Of a stretch of 5,074 bases of DNA, positions 1 through 5,030 are shown piece by piece; position 1 is the stretch's first letter, and every line of letters begins with the position of its first letter. The notes beneath the pieces are model-generated. The model ran no database searches. It saw nothing but the letters and a program-made list of their open reading frames with translations, and was not told the origin of the DNA. A program made the position numbers and the translations under genes. The stretch is from an uncultured Neisseria sp. GTDB lineage: Bacteria; Pseudomonadota; Gammaproteobacteria; Burkholderiales; Neisseriaceae. Where the stretch lies: positions 1 through 5,074 of the forward strand of contig CAKMQH010000271.1 of assembly GCA_927911515.1 (NCBI GenBank), read 5' to 3'.

Positions 1-1381
1 AAACTCTTCATCGACGTGGCGTTTGTCGAGCTTGCGTCCGATGTTGCCTTCGTTGCTTCGTCCCAGAAACTTGGAAATCAGGTAATACGGCGATTTGAGT
101 TTGAACAGCATTTCGCCGGTTTGGGCATCAAATACCATAAAACCTTCGTGTTCCACGTTTTTCAGACGACCTTTCAGCTCCCCGAACGTGATGTTTTTCA
201 ATGTTTCAGGGCGGCGGATGCCGTATTGTTTGCCGATTTCGTCCAATTCGGCTTCGCCAAACTGACGGCCTGTCGCCACGTCGATACAGCCGATTAAGGT
301 TTCCCCCAATTCTTCTCGGATGATGTGCACGTCTTTCGCGTCTGTGATTTCAAACAAAAAAAGTATGGTTCGGATAAGCGCGGAACAGGGTTTCGTATTG
401 TGCGCAGTGTGCGGCGGTCATGTCCGCGAACACGCTATCAAGAGAACCGGTGGTCGAATACAGCACTTTGCCGTCAAACGCCGCGCCGTGGGACGGGTGG
501 TCGTCTGAAAGCGAGACGAAAGTGCAGCAGCCGAGGAAGCCGTTCACTTTTACGACCGCATCCACCAATCGCTCGTCGCCGACGCGGATCGGGTAACGGC
601 TGCCTTTGGCAATACGCTCCGAATAATTGAACACTTTTTTTAAACGGGCGCACGATGATGCGGTTGTGCGCGTCGATAATCAAGCCGCGCATTTCCAGCA
701 GCGCGTCGTCGAAGCGGTTGTCGTAGAACACGCTGCGGGCGTATTTCAACACGCGCAATTCGGGGTAGCGCTTGGATGCTTTGGCGGTAAAGTTGCGGCT
801 GCCGTGTTGCAGATAATTTTCGGTGACGAAGGTTTGCTGTGCTTCGTCAAACGACAAGGGTTGCCGCTCGAAAGCCTGCATTTGCTTGATTTTTTCTAAC
901 TGTTCCGCACTGGCGGGTTGTACGGCTTCGACGTGGATTTCGTTTGCTACGCGGTTTTGGTTCAGCTTGATATACGCTGCCAACACGTCATGCTCTTTCA
1001 CGCCGTGCAGGTTGGGATAGAAATTGTGCATACGGTAGATTTCTGTTTCAAAACCGCTTTTTTTCGCCAAATCCAACAAATGGCGGCAACGCGAAGCCTT
1101 TTTGGTTGGTGTTGGAATGGATGATTAGAATATTGCGGTTCGGATTTTGGCGTCCGATTTTTAAGGTTTCGGTCATCAAGGCATTACCGCGCTTCTGCGC
1201 CTTATCCACCGCCTCGCCCGACCAGCGGTACACGCCGTTTTCATCGGTCATGAACAAGTCGTTTTCAATATGGACGATTTCGGCATCACGGTACTTCGCT
1301 TTAAATTCGGCGGCTTTTTTGTTCGGCGAAAGTCGATTTTCCCGAACCTTGGTGTCCACGGATTAAGATGAATTTTTGCAT
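1..1381 (-). pseudogene. Polynucleotide kinase - T4 Rnl1-like RNA ligase fusion (partial, four frameshifts as written)
   Basis: The gene starts at the ATG at 1381, behind AAGGAA about 9 bases upstream, and runs off the left edge. Correcting four homopolymers gives 459 continuous residues. Residues 1-150 are a P-loop kinase: Walker A GHQGSGKST at 9-17 and an AAA_33/PNK-like strand ILIIHSNTN at 84-92. The ligase follows: RGLIID (231-236), RPFKKVFNY (244-252), nucleotidyl-accepting motif I KVNG with Lys277, motif III FLFE (340-343), motif IV EGF (411-413) and motif V KLK (426-428). The family phosphorylates a 5'-OH RNA end and seals it to a 3'-OH through an adenylated lysine. I see no 3'-phosphatase domain in the visible part. 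The shifts are one extra base each in T6 at 1315-1320, T5 at 1099-1103, T7 at 635-641 and A7 at 356-362. No nonsense codon or lost motif accompanies them. The domain calls are firm; whether the gene is truly dead is open. Confidence 0.85.
161..172 (-). repeat. DNA uptake sequence AGGTCGTCTGAA
   Basis: Exact copy of the GTCG-type Neisseria uptake word, inside the ligase domain, where it encodes part of LKGRLKN without breaking the frame. Confidence 0.85.
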
Positions 1382-1404
1382 GGTGTTTGGTTTCCTTATT
1401 TGGA

Positions 1405-1442
1405 TTTTCAGACGACGTTTGTCGTAGGAGGTCGTCTGAAAA
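1405..1442. repeat. Inverted uptake-sequence pair, outward arms
   Basis: TTTTCAGACGAC (1405-1416) and GTCGTCTGAAAA (1431-1442) are perfect inverted repeats with a 14-base loop. Here the arms face the opposite way from the pair at 1646-1684, and the stem ends in As, not Ts, so it is not a standard terminator. It contains the stop codon of the 69-residue ORF and lies 24 bases upstream of the kinase-ligase start. Confidence 0.6.
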
Positions 1443-1618
1443 CAATACGGGCGATTTCCTTATTGATTTCTTCCGCCAGCAAACGGACGGGATAACTTTG
1501 CCAATCGGGATAACGGCGGCTGTGATAACAATGCCAATAGCTGCGGATACGGTCTTTCTGTCTCATGCCGCAAGGCTGCGGGAAAGGTTTCAATCAGGGC
1601 AAGTTCGTCAGCATTCAT
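1408..1618 (-). CDS. Possible 69-residue protein of unknown function (one frameshift as written)
   Basis: I do not recognise this gene. An ATG at 1618 opens a frame reading MNADELALIETFP. The adjacent frame continues QPCGMRQKDRIRSYWHCYHS and on to a stop at 1408-1410. Removing one base from GGG at 1580-1582 or AAA at 1583-1585 joins them into 69 residues, rich in Tyr, Trp and Arg, with codon use like the neighbouring genes. The last nine residues and the stop codon are encoded by an uptake-sequence copy, so the tail was probably replaced or extended. The ribosome site is weak (GAG about 9 bases upstream). It lies between the Ro60 gene and the kinase-ligase, but each side carries an inverted uptake-sequence pair. 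If the shift is real, only a 51-residue frame remains from the same ATG. Translation is unproven. Confidence 0.4.
1429..1440 (+). repeat. DNA uptake sequence AGGTCGTCTGAA
   Basis: Exact uptake word; the right arm of the inverted pair upstream of the kinase-ligase gene. Confidence 0.85.
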
Positions 1619-1644
1619 GTTTGCCACTCAATCTTTTATCGGTA

Positions 1645-1656
1645 AGGTCGTCTGAA
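1645..1656 (+). repeat. DNA uptake sequence AGGTCGTCTGAA
   Basis: Exact uptake word; its partner at 1674-1685 has one mismatch at the first base. Confidence 0.85.
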
Positions 1657-1684
1657 AACCTTGCAACCCTATTTTCAGACGACC
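1646..1684 (-). terminator. Inverted uptake-sequence hairpin after rsr
   Basis: GGTCGTCTGAAAA at 1646-1658 is a perfect inverted repeat of TTTTCAGACGACC at 1672-1684 with a 13-base loop, starting 7 bases past the Ro60 stop. Paired uptake sequences are a common Neisseria terminator form. The T-run after the stem is missing on this strand, so termination may be weak and read-through into downstream genes possible. Confidence 0.55.
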
Positions 1685-1690
1685 CCTTGG

Positions 1691-3258
1691 CTAATTTACC
1701 GCCGCCAGCTCGGTTTTCTCAATCTCTTCCACCCAGAAATCCGCGCCCATACCTTGCTCGGCGAACGAGCCGATGAGCGTGAACACTTGGTCGGAGAAGC
1801 CTCCAATGTTCAAGATGTCGCAGCGGTTTTGCACCTGCACGGTGGTGTAGGGCTGGATGTCCAAGCAGACGAGTTTGGCTTCAGGGCAGCGTTGTTTCAG
1901 GATGTCCCATTCTTTCATCAGGCCGGTTTTGCCGCTCCAATGTGGTCCGCAATCTGCCCAGCTTTCGTTGTCAGATACGATGACGACCAAGTCCACATCG
2001 GCTTTTTCGCGGTTCAACAGGGCGAGCGGTGCGCTACATGCCGTTCCGCCGCCGCCGATATTGGCGAGTTTTTCGGCATTGGTCATGACGCTGTCGCGCG
2101 GGTTGAGCTGCACGTTTACCGTGATTCGTTCAAACGGTATTACGCGGGCTTTCGGGTTGGTGCGCAACATGGCGGCGGACACGAGTGCGGCGATGTCGAT
2201 GCAGCGGGTTTTGCTGGTTGCGCTGCCGCGATAGCCGGTAGCCGAGCTATGCATGGAGCCGGAGACGTCCGGGCAAACCACGACTTTGCCTCGGATGGCC
2301 GGTACGTTTTGTACGGCGGTTTCCATCGCATCTTGCAGTGCTTCGCGGATTTCAGACGACATCTGTTCGGATGTCGCCTGATATGCGGTCAGCAATTGGT
2401 AAGGCAGGACGCGGGCGCGGCGGATGGCGGTTTTGTCGCGCAGTTTTTCTGCCACCATTTTGATGTTTTTGCTTTTCGCAAACACATCGTGGCGCAGGAA
2501 TGTGTTCAGGTTTTGGCGAACCTGCTGCCATGAGCCGTTGCGGGCGATTTGCGCCCAGTCGCCGCTGTTCAATTCCAACGCAGTGAGCATTTGGAACGGA
2601 ACGTCGGGCAATGCGCCTTGGCGGCTTTGTTGTAGTCTTCAAAAGCGCGGGTGATGGGCGGCAATGCTGCACGGTCATACGGTTTGCCGATGAGCCACGC
2701 AAACCATGCGGCGCGCCATGCTTCACCCGGTTTGGGATGCACCATTTTGACCACGTCCGCCAGCGACGGGGCGTTGCCGATAGCGGCGTTCAACAATTGT
2801 TTTTCGGTGGCGGTCAAAAGCCAGGTCTGCATCAGTTTTTTCGGACGGTTGCCGAAGGATTTTCTGCCGACCGCGCCGCTGCGGATGATTTGCGCGAAGT
2901 TGCGCAACATTTTACCGTTGTCCGCCACTTGGTCGAATACGCGGGCAAGCATGTTCACGTCTTTTTGCGCCAACACGGCAAGCAACAGCGCGGGCATGTC
3001 TTTCATGAAGCCTTTTTGACGGGCGTACACGGCGGTTTTGGCGATAAACTCGGCATCCAGTTGTTCTGCCAATTCCAATACTTGCTCAAGCTGGTCTTGC
3101 GCATCGGTGTAGTAGGTGCTGTTCAGGCAGCCGGTGGCGGCAAGCTGGGCGAGCTGTTGTTTGGGTGTCAGCGTGTAGGCGATGCCGCCTGCTTCGTTGC
3201 GGGTGTCGGCAGCGGTCAAACGGGTTTTAACGGATTGGAACAAGGTGGTGTTAGCCAT
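1691..3258 (-). CDS. rsr: Ro60 family RNA-binding protein Rsr (TROVE + vWA), frameshifted as written
   Basis: Bacterial orthologues of the Ro autoantigen bind Y RNAs and misfolded or damaged RNA, and help exonucleases or repair enzymes act on them. The start is the ATG at 3258, which has AAAGGAA at a normal distance; the ATG at 3264 touches the ribosome site. Corrected length is 522 residues, typical for bacterial Rsr. Residues 1 to about 320 are the helical TROVE ring (for example AVYARQKGFMKDMPALLLAVLA at 76-97, in two parts). Residues 325-522 are a vWA domain with a complete MIDAS: DVSGSM at 331-336, GGT ending at Thr406, SDNES from 429. One base is missing at CC 2616-2617; a third C joins the halves as NKAAK-GALPDVPF. 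As written, the two parts end or begin at 2569 and 2611. Two Y RNA-like genes lie directly upstream on the same strand, as in Deinococcus. The family call is near certain. Confidence 0.93.
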
Positions 3259-3287
3259 TTTCATTTCCTTTCGTGTTGTTGGTTTTA

Positions 3288-3334
3288 GGTGGTCTGACGC
3301 TTTAGCTTCACAAAAGCAGCGTTTTCAGACGGCC
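3288..3334 (-). promoter_or_regulatory. Structured 5' leader of rsr
   Basis: Between unit F and the Ro60 start, three nested helices can form: GTCTGA (3330-3325) with TCAGAC (3297-3292), inner CGCT with AGCG, and innermost GCTT-TTGTG-AAGC, plus an outer GG-CC. The 5' arm is built from an uptake sequence. No U-run follows, so it is not a classical terminator. It may stabilise the messenger or mark the processing boundary after unit F. I see no convincing -35/-10 pair here. Confidence 0.35.
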
Positions 3335-3335
3335 T
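3324..3335 (-). repeat. DNA uptake sequence AGGCCGTCTGAA
   Basis: Exact copy of the other common Neisseria dialect (GCCG instead of GTCG), in the rsr leader. A near match of the same dialect is at 3736-3747. Confidence 0.8.
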
Positions 3336-3344
3336 CGAATGGGT

Positions 3345-3431
3345 GGCGGCGTGGCGGCTAATATTTGAAGGGATACGTTTTTTTAACGTGGAAGGTTAAT
3401 GTAATCCCTTCAGGCATCCGCCTGCCGCCGT
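3345..3431 (-). ncRNA. Y RNA-like gene F (no tRNA module), upstream of rsr
   Basis: Lower helix in two blocks: GGCGGC (3429-3424) with GCCGCC (3350-3345), and GGCGG (3422-3418) with CCGCC (3357-3353). Internal loop: ATGCC (3417-3413) against AATATTAG (3365-3358). Upper helix: TGAAGGGAT (3412-3404) with ATCCCTTCA (3374-3366). The GGATTACATT that follows is shared with unit E. The interior holds one AT-rich hairpin (ACGTT-AAAAA-AACGT) and no T-arm. It ends 86 bases before the Ro60 start codon. There is no T-run, so it could be cut from the rsr messenger. Confidence 0.7.
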
Positions 3432-3530
3432 AAAAAGGGTGGGGGACGGCTAGTCTGTGGCAGGATTTCTGCTTCGTATTATTAGTACGACGATTGTTTA
3501 TCCAATGTAATCCTGCCGGCATCCGCCCGT
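3432..3530 (-). ncRNA. Y RNA-like gene E (no tRNA module), upstream of rsr
   Basis: Lower helix GGGCGG (3528-3523) with CCGTCC (3449-3444, one G-U); internal loop ATGCC (3522-3518) against ACAGACTAG (3458-3450); upper helix GGCAGGATT with AATCCTGCC (3517-3509 and 3467-3459). The interior has no TTCGA T-loop; it can form small hairpins such as CGTA-CTAATAA-TACG. Five Ts at 3436-3432 follow the closing helix. Its 5' strand is identical to unit C over 27 bases. It overlaps the last codons and stop of the preceding ORF. Confidence 0.75.
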
Positions 3531-3911
3531 AAAACTTGTAAATATTGGTTTTAACTTCATTGAAGCTGTACTTTCAGACGACCTTTCGCTTTCAATCATG
3601 CAGCGGATACATGCCTGCCGCACATAGGCTTTGCGGTCGTCTGAAAGACGCAACACAAGCATGCTTCCATAGCCGAACAGAAAATCTGCTTCTTTGCCCT
3701 GCGCCGTGCCGAGTATTTCGGCTTGGCGGAAGGTGCGGCCGTCTGAAAGCACGATGTCGTAACAGCAGCCTTCCTTTATCAAACTGCATTCCGCTTCGGG
3801 AAAAGCCTGTTTCCGCCAAGCCTGCTCGCGTTTACGGCTGCGGCAGGTTTGGAACGACCCGCAAACCAGAGTCGAAAAAACGATGACGCCGATGATTAGC
3901 CAAGTGTTCAT
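3498..3911 (-). CDS. Unrecognised small protein with N-terminal membrane segment
   Basis: A 137-residue product that I cannot assign. The ATG at 3911 follows AAGGAA at about 5 bases, and that ribosome site overlaps the stop region of the preceding gene 9 bases away, so translational coupling is likely. Residues 3-18 (TWLIIGVIVFSTLVCG) form one hydrophobic segment, then a basic stretch (CRSRKREQAWRK), suggesting an inner-membrane anchor with a cytoplasmic tail. A Cys at 17 gives a poor lipobox, so a lipoprotein is unlikely. The central part (about 45-105) looks like a small beta-rich soluble domain. The end is odd: ERSSES is encoded by an uptake sequence, and the final GGCRQDYIG is encoded by the 5' strand of a Y RNA-like gene. 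The ancestral protein may therefore have ended earlier. Confidence 0.7.
   Translation of the reverse strand: MNTWLIIGVIVFSTLVCGSFQTCRSRKREQAWRKQAFPEAECSLIKEGCCYDIVLSDGRTFRQAEILGTAQGKEADFLFGYGSMLVLRLSDDRKAYVRQACIRCMIESERSSESTASMKLKPIFTSFTGGCRQDYIG
3573..3584 (-). repeat. DNA uptake sequence AGGTCGTCTGAA
   Basis: Exact uptake word within the 3' part of the membrane-anchored ORF, encoding ERSSE. A one-mismatch copy in the opposite direction is at 3634-3645. Confidence 0.85.
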
Positions 3912-3920
3912 ATCTATTCC

Positions 3921-4391
3921 TTAAAGTCGGCTCAGTTTTAGGTAGCCTTCTTTCGGAAAAGGATGCTCTACCCATCTTTCCAAATATTCTTTTTCGCCGA
4001 TATTCAGATAAATATCTTCTAAAATCAGACGGATATTTTCAGCCAATTCATACCGGCCTACTTTGCCGTGCCATAAGGTTTGTTGTGGACTGCGATTGAA
4101 GTTGAAACTGAAAAACCAGTCGTCTGAATAAATCAGCCTCACTTCGGCTTCGTTGCTTTGTTCGGCTGCAGATACCAGTAAGGCCAGTTCGCCAGGTTCG
4201 TCTAAAAACAGGACTTTCGCCTCAGTGATGCTGCCGCCGCTTTGCAGGGCAATTGCTAAATCACATAAATCTTTCAGCGAATCATGCAGATAGGAAACGG
4301 CTTGCTGATGGCTTTCTCCGCTATATTTCACGGTAACGCTTGCCCAGCCTGCATCATGCAGTTGATAAGCGATATGGAATGGTTCGGTCAT
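3921..4391 (-). CDS. Unrecognised 156-residue cytoplasmic protein
   Basis: I chose the ATG at 4391 because AAGGAGG sits 7 bases upstream; the frame stays open further to 4448 but that part is uptake sequence and Y RNA. The product begins MTEPFHIAYQLHDAGWASVT, is acidic, has no signal peptide or membrane segment, and carries no motif I can name. A DDWFFSFNFNRSP stretch (90-102) followed by a predicted helix and a C-terminal VEHPFPKEGYL are the most distinctive parts. The look (small, acidic, mixed alpha/beta, next to another small unknown) resembles immunity proteins of polymorphic toxin systems, but that is only an impression. It forms an operon with the next gene and sits between the two blocks of Y RNA-like genes, so a link to RNA repair is possible but unsupported. 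Confidence 0.75.
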   Translation of the reverse strand: MTEPFHIAYQLHDAGWASVTVKYSGESHQQAVSYLHDSLKDLCDLAIALQSGGSITEAKVLFLDEPGELALLVSAAEQSNEAEVRLIYSDDWFFSFNFNRSPQQTLWHGKVGRYELAENIRLILEDIYLNIGEKEYLERWVEHPFPKEGYLKLSRL

Positions 4392-4406
4392 GGCTATGCC
4401 TCCTTC

Positions 4407-4418
4407 AGGTCGTCTGAA
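4407..4418 (+). repeat. DNA uptake sequence AGGTCGTCTGAA
   Basis: Exact uptake word just upstream of the ribosome site of the 156-residue gene, between it and Y RNA-like unit D. Confidence 0.85.
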
Positions 4419-4439
4419 AGTATCGATAAGGTGCAGCAC

Positions 4440-4554
4440 GGCAAACAACGAGTTTTTGGAAACGCCTTATTGCTCTAACCGACTGAGCTACCCGCCGAAA
4501 GCGGGGCAGGACTCGAACCTGCGACGGATGTAGTTTCCAAGGCATTTGTCCGCC
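4440..4554 (-). ncRNA. Y RNA-like gene D (full permuted tRNA mimic)
   Basis: Lower helix GGCGGACAA (4554-4546) pairs over nine positions, two of them G-U, with TTGTTTGCC (4448-4440). Internal loop: ATGCC (4545-4541) against AAACTCG (4455-4449). Upper helix: TTGGAAAC (4540-4533) with GTTTCCAA (4463-4456). The tRNA-like insert has T-arm GCAGG-TTCGAGT-CCTGC (4522-4506), acceptor hairpin CCCGC-TTTCG-GCGGG (4505-4491), TA, and D-arm GCTC-AGTCGGTTA-GAGC (4488-4472). No T-run follows, so the 3' end is probably made by processing. The next protein start is 49 bases downstream. Confidence 0.82.
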
Positions 4555-4562
4555 ATACTGCG

Positions 4563-4660
4563 AAAAAGGTGGGCGGCTAGATTGGCAGGATTTACGCCGT
4601 TTCCGGCGGCGGGAATCGAACCCGCAATAACCGATCTGTAATCCTGCCGGCATCCGCCCG
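4563..4660 (-). ncRNA. Y RNA-like gene C (T-arm, no D-arm)
   Basis: Lower helix GGGCGG (4659-4654) with CCGCCC (4576-4571); internal loop ATGCC (4653-4649) against AATCTAG (4583-4577); upper helix GGCAGGATT with AATCCTGCC (4648-4640 and 4592-4584). Inside are T-arm GCGGG-TTCGATT-CCCGC (4625-4609) and a short acceptor-like hairpin CGCCG-GAAA-CGGCG (4608-4595) capped by a GNRA tetraloop. A D-arm is absent. Five Ts at 4567-4563 follow the closing helix and probably terminate transcription. It begins 9 bases after unit B ends. Confidence 0.8.
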
Positions 4661-4668
4661 TAAGGGGT

Positions 4669-4815
4669 GGTACATCTGGCAACAAGAAGTAGAGAAATTT
4701 TTACGCGCTCTATCCTCTGAGCTACTCTGCCATAGTTGGCGGCAGAGGCGGGATTCGAACCCGCGACCTCGAGCGTTGGCAGGCTGTAATTCCTCCGGCA
4801 TTTGCCGAATGCACC
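4669..4815 (-). ncRNA. Y RNA-like gene B (full permuted tRNA mimic)
   Basis: Lower helix: GGTGCAT (4815-4809) with ATGTACC (4675-4669), and GGCAA (4806-4802) with TTGCC (4682-4678). Internal loop: ATGCCG (4801-4796) against TACTTCTTG (4691-4683). Upper helix: GAGGAATT (4795-4788) with AATTTCTC (4699-4692). The insert is a circularly permuted tRNA: T-arm GCGGG-TTCGAAT-CCCGC (4764-4748), acceptor 3' strand CTCTGCC (4747-4741), a 9-base cap, acceptor 5' strand GGCAGAG (4731-4725), TA, then D-arm GCTC-AGAGGATA-GAGC (4722-4707). No anticodon arm exists; the Ro-type helix takes its place. This is the layout known for Salmonella YrlA. It is the most complete tRNA mimic of the set. Confidence 0.85.
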
Positions 4816-4833
4816 TAAAACGGTTTTCATCGT

Positions 4834-4845
4834 AGGTCGTCTGAA
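4834..4845 (+). repeat. DNA uptake sequence AGGTCGTCTGAA
   Basis: Exact uptake word between the degenerate unit and Y RNA-like unit B. Confidence 0.85.
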
Positions 4846-4877
4846 AAGTTTCAGAGACCTTGAGTGATCAAGCGATA

Positions 4878-4926
4878 CAGCAAGCCATCAGCCATTCAGG
4901 GAAACAAGGCTGGCATTTGCCTGCTG
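4878..4926 (-). ncRNA. Possible degenerate Y RNA-like unit
   Basis: CAGCAGG (4926-4920) can pair with CTTGCTG (4884-4878). AGCC (4911-4908) can pair with GGCT (4893-4890), leaving CAA-ATGCC on the 5' side of an internal loop. The GGCAA-ATGCC string matches the 5' strand of unit B exactly. It lacks the YTNG signal, a T-arm and a terminator, so it could be a decayed copy or a chance hairpin. Confidence 0.3.
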
Positions 4927-4932
4927 AATCAG

Positions 4933-5030
4933 AAAAGGAGGGCGACTAGAAAAACAAGACGTCAACGCCTATTAGGCGAGGCAGGAGTCGAACCTGCAGA
5001 AACCTTGTAGTCTTGTCGGCATTCGCCCTG
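4933..5030 (-). ncRNA. Y RNA-like gene A (T-arm, no D-arm)
   Basis: Lower helix AGGGCGA (5029-5023) pairs with TCGCCCT (4945-4939). The internal loop has ATGCCG on the 5' side (5022-5017) and TTTTCTAG on the 3' side (4953-4946). Upper helix ACAAGAC (5016-5010) pairs with GTCTTGT (4960-4954). Inside lies a tRNA-like T-arm, GCAGG-TTCGACT-CCTGC (4997-4981), then an acceptor-like hairpin CGCC-TAATA-GGCG (4978-4966). There is no D-arm. A T-run at 4936-4933 after the GC-rich closing helix suggests self-termination. Ro60 would bind the interrupted lower helix; this role is inferred from other Y RNAs. Confidence 0.75.

Noticed and set aside
1661..2533. Long plus-strand ORFs antisense to the Ro60 gene, and others at 2611-3288
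   Set aside because: They are shadows of a GC-rich coding strand; the minus strand carries recognisable TROVE and vWA domains, and these ORFs lack ribosome sites and known motifs.
3459..3475. Sigma-54-like TGGCAGGATTTCTGC on the plus strand, attractive because rtc operons use RtcR and sigma-54
   Set aside because: It points away from rsr, has an imperfect -12 element, and is fully explained as the 3' strand of Y RNA-like unit E.
4392..4448. Extended N-terminus (MFAVLHLIDTFRRPEGGIA) for the 156-residue gene
   Set aside because: It translates Y RNA unit D and an uptake sequence, while the ATG at 4391 has a strong AAGGAGG at the right distance.
4707..4764. Ordinary tRNA genes or tRNA pseudogenes
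   Set aside because: The T-arm precedes the D-arm, the acceptor strands are joined by a short loop and there is no anticodon arm. A closing helix with the ATGCC loop joins the ends instead.
4405..4830. Minus-strand ORFs over the Y RNA array, with strings such as GSNPASA and GRGFESRLCRQ
   Set aside because: These are the typical false translations of T-loop sequence in tRNA-like genes. The paired helices explain the bases better, and no ribosome sites support the ORFs.
3345..5030. CRISPR array suggested by repeated short words
   Set aside because: Repeats are helix strands with matching complements, of uneven spacing and variable sequence; there are no uniform spacers or cas genes.
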